NCBI RefSeq assembly: GCF_030272615.1
Contig: NC_081411.1
Location: forward strand, 40,043,140 to 40,107,139
DNA from: Cryptomeria japonica
Taxonomy: Eukaryota; Streptophyta; Pinopsida; Cupressales; Cupressaceae
Reading direction: 5' to 3'
DNA: 64,000 bases
Both the position numbers and the translations under genes were made by a program. Positions 44,671 through 56,469 of the stretch are shown here, piece by piece; within the stretch, counting starts at the first letter, position 1; each line of letters opens with the position of its first letter. The notes under the pieces were generated by a model. It made no database searches. It was not told the origin of the DNA and saw only the letters and a list, made by a program, of their open reading frames with translations.

Positions 44671-47600
44671 GATGGAAGTGTAACCCTAAGCATTACATGT
44701 TTTGAGGAGCATCATCTTTTCATTTCTCCTTTTTTTTGCATCGCTAATCTACAATAAATTTTTGTCCTTTCCCACAATAAAGTATCAATTCCATGGATTT
44801 AGTCAATTTTAGATAAGATGCAAGCAACAGTGTACTTTCAACAAATCAAATCTTTTAGTAGACTTTGCCAACAACAAGATTTTTCAACACTATATGTCCT
44901 TTATCAAGATAACATATTGTGACCAGATCAAACATGATAACATATGTATCAAGATACACTAAACTTAGGGATTTCATTGTATGTTGGTGTCAAGGGTTTT
45001 TTTCCTTTTGATTTTAACTCTTATGATGAAATATATTTTAGCCTTTTCTAGGATGTCTGGGACTAGAGATTTTATCTCAAGGATGTCTTTGATTAGAAAA
45101 GTAGGGTAAAGGTATAAAATTGTGTCACGTTTTAGGAAAACTTATTGACACAAGTGAATTTAATTATTTCTAACTAAAAATTAGTTTAAGTCAAACATAT
45201 GGTCTATATAGATTCATTATAGCTAAGTTATATATGGGCCACAACATTTCGTATTGGAAGTGTCTACTAAATGTATATTTTATATCACTATGGTTCTAAT
45301 TACCAAAAAAAGGAATTTAAAAACCTCCATGTTTCAACAAATCCTACTCTTATAAATAATATATTTTTTAAAATGTAAAATTACCCTTTTATAGATCTAC
45401 AAGTAAATATTCCAGAATATATATATTTTAATATTTAATTTTATTTTATATTTTATATTTTATTTTTATTGAATGTAGGTCATCAATACTAAAATATAAG
45501 ATTGATTATCTTGTCAAGGAAAAATAATTAAATTTATTTAAAAATTTAAAAAAAAATTATGATGCGTTAGAGAAAAGAATCTTTGTTAAGATGACATAAT
45601 TATTTCCTAAGTTGGATAAATAATGAAGAAAAAAGATGGTGCCAAATGGAAAGAGCTATATTTAAATACATGCAACTTTTCAAATTTATTGGAAAATATA
45701 TATTTATAAAAAATAGTAAAAAATATATCTATGCACTAAATTTTCAAGTTATCAATACACACAAAAAAATTAAAGAAAAAAAGAAAAAAAATATTGTATA
45801 AAGTGTGGTGCCTCATTAACTTCAATTTCAACATTTTATCAACAGCTAAATTTTAGTGTCTACATTATAAGAAACTATATTCAAATAATTTTCTAATTTT
45901 TTTTTAAATAGAAAGATAAAATACACTAAAAAATTTAATTTTTATTACTTTACAACATTTCAAAATTCAAAACATATAAGTCACTTTCTATTGATTCAAT
46001 TTAAAAAGTTGAATTAACATTGACCATTTCCTTTATAAAAGTGTGACACATCTTTGTGCTTTTACTTGGTGAAGATGGGGTATGTTCACCTATTTTGCTG
46101 CTTGTGGATTGTCTCTTAGTAATACTATGGCTCGTCCAAAGATATGAGGACACTATGAGTCTACTATGAACTAGGACATTCCTTCTCTATGATTGTCTAA
46201 TCTCCATGCAAAGGATACAATGACTTTCTAGGTCAAGCCTATATCTGGATGGTCATAACCTATTTGGCATAATAAAGATCAATGATGATAATAGTACAAG
46301 AAGATCTTTCACCTCCATATCTTCTACCTTTCACCCCCTCTCTCTACTTTGTCCTCCATCGTTCCTTCCTGAGTCCCATGTAGTCTGATATCACATGACT
46401 AAGTATAATGACATGCCAAAAATATATACTACATATCTACATCTCATGTAGTATATATTTTCATCATCACATGTTAGTTTTCATCAAGTATATCAAATGC
46501 ATAAAAAATAATAATTGCATCATCATCCTGCACATACCACCTATTATTATATCATTATCATATACATGCATCCATCATACATCACTATAAGCATAGAACA
46601 TTTGCATCATCATAAATAAGGACATATAATTGCATCACATCTCATTACATAGAGCATAGATCATCATACAAAAATTGCATCACATATAAATCTCATCATA
46701 AGCATCATATACATCATAAAGCATAAAGGAGAATCATAATAGTATAGAATATGCATCACATAGGAACACATTATATACTTACCCCAAGGATAGGTCATCT
46801 CATATATATATCAAAAATCCAAAGTCATGATACATTGATGTCAAAATCATATGACTACAAAATCACTAGAAGGTGTCTATATATCATCATACAAGATTGA
46901 TACAAAATGGGCCCAAGAGAGCTATGATGAACTCCCTCCCTCAAAGATAGTAGGCTTAGAATGAATCTAAGCTCTTGAAGGCCAATCCCTTGGATCCTAT
47001 CTCCACCCCCCTAAAAGAGCATGTCTCAAACTACCATCTCTTTGTGAGAGTAATAAACAATCCTATGTTCACCTAAATCTCAATCATGAACAAGATATGT
47101 CTCAAACGCATGGCCTCTATTGTCATGTGATTCTCAATAATCAAGTTTTTCTATATCCGATGTGTCATAGGGAATCTCTCCCATGACTCCAATTATGCAA
47201 GATACTCCTAGAATCAACCGAACCAATCATGTCAGTCCTAGTAGTATGCATGTCTATCATATGTCACTACATCCTATTAGTGTATATGTTTATCACATTG
47301 CACTTGATCCTATTTTTCTAGAGCACTCGCCATATTTTATGAATTCTACGACTTATCCTATATTTGCTTAGCATATTACCTACCTAGCGGCACCTGTTTG
47401 AGTGTATCCTCTCAACAATTTATCCAATTGGTGATGCATGCCTATCACATGATTTCTGATTCTAACCCTAATCTTATCTTGTCCTAGCTGGACTACCTAT
47501 TTGAGTGTATTCTCTCAATAGTTTATCCAATTGGCATCTTATGTCTATCAAAAAACTGTTAATTTTAGTCTTTTTGAACATAGACACGGTTTTATCTATG

Positions 47601-48740
47601 ATATATGCATTTTTATTGCATAAATGCAATTGTATCTTGCATAGATGTGCTTTCAAGCATAAATGCAACACTGTTTTACATACATGTGACATCACATCCT
47701 GTCTTTCCCTTGTGGCCTCTATACATAGGTTGTGGAAACCTAAATGGTTGTTCTCGCCTCCCATCACTTTTTCCTACCTGTTGATCCCTTCTAAGTTATT
47801 TTTCACTTGTGTGACCTTGTCACTCTATCCTTAACCTTTCTAGTGTTTCTTTGTTATCAAGAGATTGTCTATAATATTTTTCAAATTTTTCATCCCTCTT
47901 AAGGGGGCATCATTCCCATCATGGGGAAACTTTTTATCAGTTCATCTTATCTTCTTTGAACCAAAATGACAAGATGCATTATCTCAAAGAGGGGCAAAAT
48001 GTAGAAACCTAAAATTTTCCTAGCCTAATTAAATAAGTATTTTATTTATTTAATTATTTTATCATAAGTACTTTATTAATTAAATAGATTTTTGTTTATT
48101 TAATTAATTCATTTATCCTTTTGTAGCCCTTTCCCTATTTAAATATTTTTATTTATTTAAATTATCTTTTCCCTAAATTAAATAAATATTTTTATTATTT
48201 AATTGGTCCTACTTCCTCTATTAATTAAATAGATCTTTATTTATTTAATTAATTCATTAGCTTTTCCCCTCCATGACACTTGTCATTTATCTCTTAATTA
48301 TCTTACCTACCCTCTTATTATTTTATCATTTTCTCTACCTACCCTTTAATCCTAACCGAACATTTATTATTTCACCTCTTAATCATATCCCTTCATTTTC
48401 TAAGGTGCCTTCTATATAAGAGTAACCCTAACTAATCCAACAACCCTAACTAATCCAACAACCTAACTAGTCCAACAATCTAACAATTTTATGCAATCAA
48501 GTGAATTCACAACCACAATCCATTCCTTGTTGGGCTCTTGTGCAAAAAAACAAAATATGAGTAAATATATCAAACAATATCAATGGAGATAGGAAACAAT
48601 GGAGATCAAACCCTACTTAGCATGTGAATGGTATTATTATCTTATTTTTTAATTTGCATCATCTTAGGTTTCTTCATTTGTGTATGGTGAATGCTTTGTT
48701 GTAGAAATAGATTTTATTGTGGTTGGGTCTTTTGTGGTCT
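44671..48740 (+). repeat. gypsy-2 3' LTR (boundaries approximate)
   Basis: It begins TGATGGAAGTG like the gypsy-1 LTR and shares CATCTCAAAGAGGGGCAAA (about 47983) and the following AATTAAATAA blocks (48030-48260). A TATA-like TATATAAG is at 48413-48420, followed by a tandem CCCTAACTAATCCAACAA run (48425-48475). The right end is not resolved. An AT-rich candidate insertion (45121-46050) accounts for extra length, and 46400-46760 is rich in CATCAT words. Confidence 0.45.
45121..46050. mobile_element. Candidate AT-rich element with short terminal inverted repeats
   Basis: The AT-rich block starts TGTGTCACGTTTTA and ends TAAAAGTGTGACACA, giving terminal inverted repeats of 8 perfect bases plus TTTTA. 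Base composition differs from the flanking LTR. There is no coding content and no clear target duplication, so this may be chance. Confidence 0.25.
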
Positions 48741-48777
48741 TGAAATAATTTATCATCATCATTTTTCACCGCACATA

Positions 48778-48880
48778 GTAACTTATTCAATTTTTTACGT
48801 CAAGATGCCTAATTCTATTTTTTTATTTGCATTGCCACTCAAGGGCCTATTTGGCCCACCATCATCCTGGACATACCAAT
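48778..48880 (+). repeat. Diverged ~103 bp repeat, copy 1
   Basis: It runs from TAACTTATTCAA to the GGCCCACCATCATCCTG block and matches 58797-58900 at most positions. The words CATTGCCACT and AAGGGC are conserved in both. The origin is unknown. It flanks the copia-5 region on the left. Confidence 0.65.
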
Positions 48881-49354
48881 ATCATTCTTGAAATGTTATT
48901 GCAAGAGTATAATTGGACTTATAGAAATATATGAGAGAATAAAGTTCTCGATGAGACAAGAAGCCATGGTCCAACAACTAAGGAGATATGTTATTCTAGG
49001 GGTCCATGGTAAAAATCATGATTTCTACTTGCCAACAAGGTGTTTTATGTTGGGTGTTTCATTCTTGCTCCATGGATTTTACTAGGTAGTAAGTTATCTT
49101 ATTCTAGGAGATCCATGAAAATAGGTACAAACTGTATTGAGCAAGAAGGTAATTTATTTTTCTTAATCTGTTAGGTCCTAAAAATGATTACACTAGAAAG
49201 CTTTATTTTAGTAGGTAATCAACACTTGAGAAAGTGTAAGTTATAACAACAATGATCATATTAATGTTGTGCTATGTTAGATGAACAAATGCTTAGGGTT
49301 TTCAGAAATGATAAAAATAACAAAAATAGTAAGACACACTCAACTAGAAGATCA
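48881..49354. other. Unassigned spacer
   Basis: I see no gene or repeat family here. Short open frames (48888-49085, 49274-49492) have no recognisable product. Confidence 0.5.
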
Positions 49355-50127
49355 TGTTGGCAATATGAAGGAATTGATTATGTATTGCATTTATGTTTTG
49401 TCATTGATGTCAAAACTAGTTATTATGGTTGGTTATCGGCAGACAGATTTTGGTTACTAGTAGAAGAACTGGTGTTAACGGTAAGGGTTTAAGGTTTTAC
49501 CAGTAGAGCTTTTACTGAGAATATTTGACAGGATTTATAAGTGGTGTTGATGTGGCTTCTAGATGGAATTCAGGATGCAGAAGGTGATCTTTATTCATGC
49601 CTCGACTGATTGGAGACATTGCTTTGGCATGATGAATCTATTTAGGTCTAGGTTATGGTTCAGTATCATGTTAACATGTTCTCTACACATTACCGAGATG
49701 ATTTATGGATTGGTTAATGTTGTTTTGGTCTAAAGATGACATGGCATATCATTGTAATATGGATGTATGTAATGATCTTATTGTAATATCTTTTAGGTGG
49801 CTAACCTAATTGGTTTAGGCCTTAGGGTTTGTATAAATTGATGTAAGATCTCATTGTAGATCGTGGCTGGAATGGTTGTGGTCATGGAATGAAATATCAT
49901 ATGCAAAGGAGATTTAGTCGATCATAAGTGATCGAATTGGGTTTATGTAAGAGGTCAAAGGCCTCTGGTATTGATCTTAATCAGGACTGTAATTAGGCAT
50001 GGTAGATGTTATCACTGGTAGTTCATTCTTCTAGATTGTTGTCCAATTATCTTGAGGTGGTTATAACCTCTCTGTAGTCAATGAGACTCCTTTGTAATGA
50101 GCAGTATGCTCTAGGCACTAGAAATTG
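49355..50127 (+). repeat. Truncated plus-strand copia LTR related to copia-2 LTR
   Basis: It starts TGTTGGCAATATG and carries TTGTCATTGATGTCAA (49398-49413). From about 49800 it parallels the reverse complement of the copia-2 LTR (TTAGGCCTTAGGG, GGGTTTATGTAAGAGG, GTAATGAGCAGTATGCTCTAGGC). It breaks off after TAGGCACTA, before the LTR 3' end. It is probably cut by the insertion or deletion that brought in 50128 onward. Confidence 0.65.
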
Positions 50128-50594
50128 CACCCCCCATAATTTTTTACTGCATTTGGGTCTTTTCCTTAGTGTTTGTGCCCCTCGTCCTAATCGAAGACCT
50201 GAATATGCTCATACACATCATAAACACCTTGCAACTTGAAAATGCACTCAAAAGCCACCTTAATCCTGCCCCAAAATAGGGCAGGACCAAGGCATGGCAC
50301 CATGGTCCCCCTTAATGAGGACCTATCTTGATCCCCTCCCCTGACCTAACTCAATTTTGAAGTGGGAAAATCCCCCTATGTCAGCTCAAGTCAGAAAATT
50401 AATCCGTTAATCCTATTAGCAACTATATAAGACGTATTTCCCCTCTCATTTAACAAAACATGAAATATACAATCAAAGGCATACACACAAGAGATCAAGA
50501 ATTCAAACGTTCAAGAGCAATTGAGCATTTTCAGTCTTCCTTTAAGCTTTGGAGCAGAAATAGAGTCAATATTTCAAGCATTAAAGAGAATATT
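50128..50594 (+). repeat. Fragment of an unclassified LTR, first part
   Basis: This is non-coding sequence with a TATA-like CTATATAAG (50423-50431) and downstream leader-like sequence, interrupted by copia-5 and probably resuming at 57871. The look is that of a gypsy LTR. No edges could be fixed. Confidence 0.4.
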
Positions 50595-51997
50595 TGATGA
50601 ATAATGATGAACAACAGATACCCTAACTAGTACTAAGAGGGGGGGTGAATCAGTACACGCAAAAAAATTCTCCACAACTTATAAAGTTAAAACAATACCA
50701 ACTGATTGTCATCATTACTGAACTTAACCATGACAAAACCAGTTAAACACAATAAGACATCAGACATCATAAACTGATAAGTCTGAACAATTCAACTACA
50801 TTCAATACTTGATGTCAACTTCACCCATAAACATATACATGTGGTATACTAGTAATACCATAACCTAATAACTCTGCTTGCATAATCTCTCAAACAAAGA
50901 ATACATAATCATCACATGAAAAATGCATAACACATGACACACAGATTTTTCACATGGAAACCCAAATGGGAAAAACCACGGTGAGAATGGATACCCACAA
51001 GCTTGTTTTTGAACTCTTTTGAAGCTCGCTTTGTTAGGAACCTAGTCTGGTTAAAGACTTTACAATAAGGATCTGTTAGGAACCGATCTTGTTAGAGATC
51101 ACTCGATTAAGGGATGGATATATACCCTGTTAAAGGTTGAAACCTTGTTAAAGGTTACCTCACTAGAGGATTTGAAGAACTCAATGAGCTTGAGTCACCT
51201 GGTTAAAGGTTTTACAATAAGCCTATTAAAGCTACCCGATAAAGGGATTTTTCAACTGTTAAAATTATTAGAAGACAACAGGTAAAACTTCTGATCTGAT
51301 AACAACACTACATTGCAAGGCAGATCCTTTTCAGTTCCTTTACTCTGCAATCACACTCTGCAGTTCTCCACTTACTGGTCTGGAAAGTATCTCATCACTT
51401 GGATACACACACAACTTTTGCCAACAACTTTACAATAACAAACATCATAGATCTTATAGACATCAGTTAGGTCGGTAGCATAAACCTTAAACTGTAAGCA
51501 TCTTAGGTTTACAACATAGGCAGTCCAACCCTGACTGTCCAAACACATTGCATAGAGTATTACAATTTCAAACAGATCACAAGACAATCTACATCATTCA
51601 TTCTTCACCGCACATGGGAATCATTATCCCATCACACTCTCTTCTCATACTGCCAAGAAGAATGGCCATTCTCAAGGTAGACTTCAAATGCAGTTGATCT
51701 TCTCATGCAAGATCCTCAAGGAAATCCTTCACATGCACAAGGATGACATGGCACCTCGATCTCACTCATATCTCTTTGCTAAATCATCACAGAGTATCAT
51801 TGGTTGCATCACACAAGCTAGATCGCCAAACTGATAACCCTAGACCTGTAGTCACACTTAGTGAAACCCTAGCACCGGTTCACTGCATCTCATCATACCT
51901 CTTCATACTGGTTCACTTGAACTTATTGACATCAATGACAACATACATTATCATCATATCAACATGCCGGTTCATCAAATGCCAATAATATCCAACA
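50595..51997 (-). repeat. copia-5 3' LTR
   Basis: On the plus strand it starts TGATGAATAATGATG and ends ATATCCAACA. TTGACATCAATGACAA is at 51926-51941. Confidence 0.9.
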
Positions 51998-52009
51998 ATG
52001 TCCCCCTTT
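51998..52009 (-). other. copia-5 polypurine tract
   Basis: The element strand reads AAAGGGGGACAT immediately before the LTR. Confidence 0.83.
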
Positions 52010-52074
52010 GGCATTGATGGCAATACTCCGTGTAGTGTTGCAATTGAAAACATCATAGACCAGTGTATCTTCAT

Positions 52075-52162
52075 CATCAGATATATTCTCCCTATACATC
52101 AGATATCTTCTCCCTCTACATCAGATATCTTCTCCCTATACATCAAATATCTTCTCCCCCTT
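52075..52162 (-). repeat. Four-copy 22 bp tandem repeat in copia-5 3' region
   Basis: Units of exactly 22 bases (CATCAGATATCTTCTCCCTATA-type) start at 52075, 52097, 52119 and 52141. The last one passes into a second perfect polypurine tract (CTCCCCCTTTG). Each unit carries GGGAGAAGATAT on the element strand. Confidence 0.88.
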
Positions 52163-52383
52163 TGACAACAATGCCAAAGTAAAGGCACAAGCTTCCATAA
52201 TCTACTATGTTGCTCCCCCTAAGGAGTAGCATCCTTCAACACATCAATCATGAAAGATTTGTCACTGTAATACTTGACTGATGTGAAGCACACAACTTTA
52301 GTTTACTTCATGAAGGGGCATAACCCCTAATTCACCTCTCAAATAGGTAAAGGTAGTCTTTAGTAAGGGTTTAGTGAATATAT

Positions 52384-53157
52384 CTAGTAGCTACTCCTTA
52401 CTAGAAACATGTTGTAGTACAACCTCCTTTTTTGAACTTTCTCTCTCAAGAAGTGATATTTAAGCTCAATGTGCTTAGTTCTAGCTTGCAATACTGGATT
52501 CTTGGAAATATTTATTGCACTTGTGTTGTCACAAAATATATTCACCAGTTCAGATTCAAGTACTTTGAAACCTTTCAATACATGTTTCATCCATATTGCT
52601 TGAGTGCAGTTCATAAATGTTGCCACATATTCTACTTCAGCTATAGACTGGGAAATATAGCTCTTCTTCTTACTTGTCCATGATACTAATCTTCTACCGA
52701 GAAAGAACACTCCATCGGTTGTGCTCTTTCAGTCGTCCACATTACCTGCCTAATCGGCATCGGTATATAATTTGAGATTATAGTCACCATTATATGGATA
52801 CCACAATCCATAATCAATTGTTCATTTTATATATCTAAGAATCCTCTTGACAACTACCAAGTGGGATTCTCTTGGACACTTATGAAAATGAGCTACTATG
52901 CCAACTGCATGAGCAATATCTGGTCTATTGTGCACCACATAGTGCAGCTTACCGATCATTGACCGGTACTCCTTTTCATTCACCAACGCTGAATCATCTT
53001 CCTTAGTCAGTTTATAGCTAGTCACCATCAGTGTACCAACTTGTTTGGTTTCCTCCATGCCAAAAGTCTTCAATACCTCTTTGACATACTTAGACTGGGT
53101 AATAAAGATACCCTCTTTCATTTATTGAATCTGTAAACCAATGAAAAACTTTATCTC
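52384..53157 (-). pseudogene. copia-5 RNase H and RT connection
   Basis: Blocks 52384-52710 and 52822-53121 contain MIGKLHYVVHNRPDIAHAVG, RRLVSWTSKKK, CDNTSAINISKNP and the TKHIELKYHFLREKV segment. The C-terminal end is frame-shifted after VQK. Stops are TGA at 52822-52824 (same place as in copia-3) and a TAA near 53124. Confidence 0.82.
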
Positions 53158-53790
53158 TCACATCAGAGACATCTCAAACTCTTTCTTCATTTCATCTGCA
53201 AATACATGACTCATTTTATAATCTCCTCCAAAGATTATGTAATACACAAACACTTCACAGATCAGAATCTGATCACCTTCTAGTTTCAAGTAGATGTTGC
53301 TATCTTCACTTGTTCTTTGAAATCCAATCTTCACAAGATGAGAGTGTAATCTTTCATACCATGCCCTAGGTACTTGTTTCAGTCCATATAGGGCTTTGTG
53401 TAATCTACACACCATGTCACTATCTACTGATAAGGCAAACCCTTCTGGTTCCTCTATATACACTTCCTCTTCTAGGATTCCATGCAAAAAATTAGACTTC
53501 ACATCCATCTGATAAACCTTAAATCCCTTAAATGCTGAAAATGCAAGTAGCATATGAACACCTTCTATTCTAGCTATGGGAGAAAAGGTTTCTCCATAGT
53601 CTGCTCCCTCCTTGTGAGCATATCCCTTGCATACAAGCCTAGCCTTGTTCCTTACAACTTTGTCTTCTTCATTCAGCTTATTCTTGAAGACCCATTTGGT
53701 ACATATAACCTTTTTATGTTCTAGTCTAGGCACCAAAGACCTTGTTGCATTCTTTTCTATCTGGTCTAGCTCCTCTTCCATTGCTTTAAT
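53158..53790 (-). pseudogene. copia-5 reverse transcriptase with VDD changed to VYY
   Basis: These 207 uninterrupted codons include WSLVPR-like, LVCKGYAHKEG, YGLKQVPRAWYERL and the catalytic loop, which reads FVYYIIF. Both catalytic Asp codons are Tyr (53239-53244), two G-to-T type changes side by side. Such an RT should be inactive. TAG 53791-53793 stands where copia-4 has TGG. Confidence 0.87.
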
Positions 53791-55190
53791 CTAGTCTTCA
53801 CCTGTAAGAGCTTCTCTGGAAGTCTTGGGTTCAAATTCACAAATCATGCAAGAGTTCTCCTTCACTTTTCTTCGTGTGAGTATCCCTGCATCTTTATCTC
53901 CTGTGATTTTCTTCAGATCATGATGTAGCTTCACATATCTAGGAATGACTCTAGCCTGATCTGCTAGCTTTTCTTCTTCTTCTTCACTCACTTCTTCTTC
54001 TTCTCTTACTGTAGCTTCTACAGGTACAGGAACACTGAGATCTTTACAAGTTTCTTTCTTAACTGGTTCCCAGAAGGCTATACTTGGTTCATCTTCCACT
54101 TCTTTGTTGCATGTTTCCTTAGGTTCCTTAGGGGATTCATCAACCTAACGTTGATACTTTCAACAATTTTCTAAGTTCTATTATTGTAGCACTTTAGATC
54201 TTTGCTCTTAGTGGAATATCCCAAAAATATTCCTTCATCACATTTTGCATAAAATTTGCTCAAATTCTCACCTCTCTTGATATAGCACTTACTACCAAAC
54301 ACTTTAAAGTAACTCACAGTGGGAGTTTTCTTGGTCCAATACTCATAAGGGGTTTTATCTTTGCCTTTCTTGATGAGTACCTAGTTCATAGTATAGACTA
54401 TAGTGCTCACCGCTTCTCTCCAAAAAGTGTGAGCACCCTTTCCTTGGATCAGCATAGTTCTAGCCACTTCAACTACAGTCCTGTTATTTATTTCTGCTAT
54501 GCCATTATGTTGTGGTGTCCTTGGGGCAAACAAATACCTCTTGATACTGTTATCTTCATAGTACTTGTTGAATTCATCAGAACTGAATTCTCCTCCTTGA
54601 TCAGTTCTTAGGCATTTTATCTTTTTACCACTTTCTTTCTCTACTAATGCTCTAAAAGCTTTGAACTTTCCAAATGCTTCAGACTTGTCTTTCAAGAATG
54701 TGACTCACATCATTCTTGAGTAGTCATTAGTAAGAATCATAAAATACCTATCTCCCTAAATACTTCTAGTTTTCATAAGACCACATAAATCAGTATGCAC
54801 AATATCAAGTAAATTTTCTGCTAAAAAGGACTTACCTTTAAAAGTTGAGGAAGACATATTCCCAAGTTGACATTATCTGCATAAAGAATTCTTAGGTTTG
54901 TTCAGCAAAGGTAATCGTCTTACCACCTTGATCTTATCGGCTTTAACAATGTTGTTAAATTTGACATGACAAAGTCTCCTATGCCATATTCAACTGTCAT
55001 CAAACTTAGCCATTAGACACTGACTTATCTTGGCACTCAACTGAAATAGGTTACCTCTGGTCTACTTACTGGTAGCAATAAGTTCACCACTCTTCCCAAT
55101 TATACTGCAGACTCCACCTTTGAATTTCAGAACAAGTCCTTTGTCATTTAGCTGAGCAACACTCAACAGGTTATGCTTAAGACCTTCTAC
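53791..55190 (-). pseudogene. copia-5 integrase and linker
   Basis: The block 54381-54695 spans the core (LRTDQGGEF, then NGIAEINNRT with the catalytic Glu). Block 53791-54099 is the Glu-rich C-terminal linker (VREEEEVSEEEEE). TAG 54381-54383 stands where copia-4 has TGG in a CTGG context. A TGA follows in the core near 54705. A frame change occurs between the two blocks. Confidence 0.82.
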
Positions 55191-56398
55191 CTAGTAGACA
55201 TCATCTACACTGCTCTTTCCATTCAGTGAGATGGATCCTTTACCTTTCACCAAGGATGGTGCATCATTGTCAAATCTTACAACACCTCCATCATATTCCT
55301 CCAGAGACATAAACTTTCTCCGATCACCAATCATGTGGTGAGAACAACCACTATTAATTATCCACTCATTAGAGTTGTCAATGCAAGAGACAAGAGCTTT
55401 CTTGTCATACACTTCTTCCTTATAGCTACAAATACTATGTCTTCATTTTCTTCATCCTCTGATTCTTCATCAGTGACACATTCATCCACAACAATGAGAC
55501 AATTTCTTCTATTTCCTCCTTTGTACTTTCTAAACCTCTCCGGTTTATCCTTATTGTCATTGTTAGGACAATTAATAGCTATATGTCCTATCTTGTTGCA
55601 GGAAAAACATTTCAAAGGAAGTTTACCTCTATATTTTCCAGTTCCCTTTGGAAGTCTTTTAGCAAGAAGAGCTTCAAATTCCATTAGAATCTCTTCATCA
55701 TCCATATCTCTGCATTGTCTGGACTCATAACTGGTACTAGTTTCTTTTCCTTTTCTGGATGGTGTAGTAGATGCTTTAAAGGCTGACTCAATCTTCTAAA
55801 TACTGCCATCATAGCTATTTAGCTCATATGCAGTTAACTTTGCAATGGTATAATCTAAGGATAACTTGGTTTTATCAATAGACCTTAGTTCTTGGATAGC
55901 AGCAACTCTGATTGCATAGATTGGTAACAATGATATAAGGACTTTACTAACAACAGTGGTATCATCAATAGTTCCACTAGCTCTTTTGATATCACCAACC
56001 ACAGTCTTGATCCTAATGCCATATTGTTGAATGGTCTCACCTTCAACCATCCTCATATCCTCAAATATACCTCTAAGGTTCTCTTCCTTAGCTTGCTTTA
56101 CATTCTCATCACCACCATAAATGTTTTCCAGTGTATCCCATATATCCTTAGGTGTGTCCTTGTCTTGTACATCAATAAAATCAATATCTGATAGGCTACC
56201 AATAAGAGCTTCCATGACTTGCCCATTTTCCTAGATCTCTCTCTTCTAATCATCAGTCAAAGTGCCAGTGGGAGTCACATAGGCATTCTCAACATAGCTC
56301 CAGTGTTGAGCACCCATACTCTTGATGTAAATCTTCATTCTGTCCTTCCATATCTTAAAGTTATCTCTATTAAACTTAGGACCTTCCCTCTTCATCAT
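55191..56398 (-). pseudogene. copia-5 gag and protease
   Basis: The gag Met pair MMKREG starts at about 56398-56401. Early ambers at 56246-56248 and 56231-56233 correspond to Gln codons of copia-4. The helix block 55796-56215 ends in TAG 55796-55798 (Gln in copia-4). A complete CCHC knuckle lies in 55358-55705. The position that is TAG after the knuckle in copia-3 and copia-4 is AGA here. The protease active site reads NSG (55347-55355), the Asp replaced by Asn. A frameshift lies between gag and protease. Confidence 0.84.
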
Positions 56399-56455
56399 TA
56401 CAACATGATCTTTTACCTCAAGCAATTAAGTTTATATCACCAAGGACCTGGAGAT

Positions 56456-56467
56456 GCTCTGATACCA
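56456..56467 (-). other. copia-5 primer binding site (tRNA-Met)
   Basis: TGGTATCAGAGC on the element strand, 2 bases from the LTR at 56470. Confidence 0.9.
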
Positions 56468-56469
56468 AT

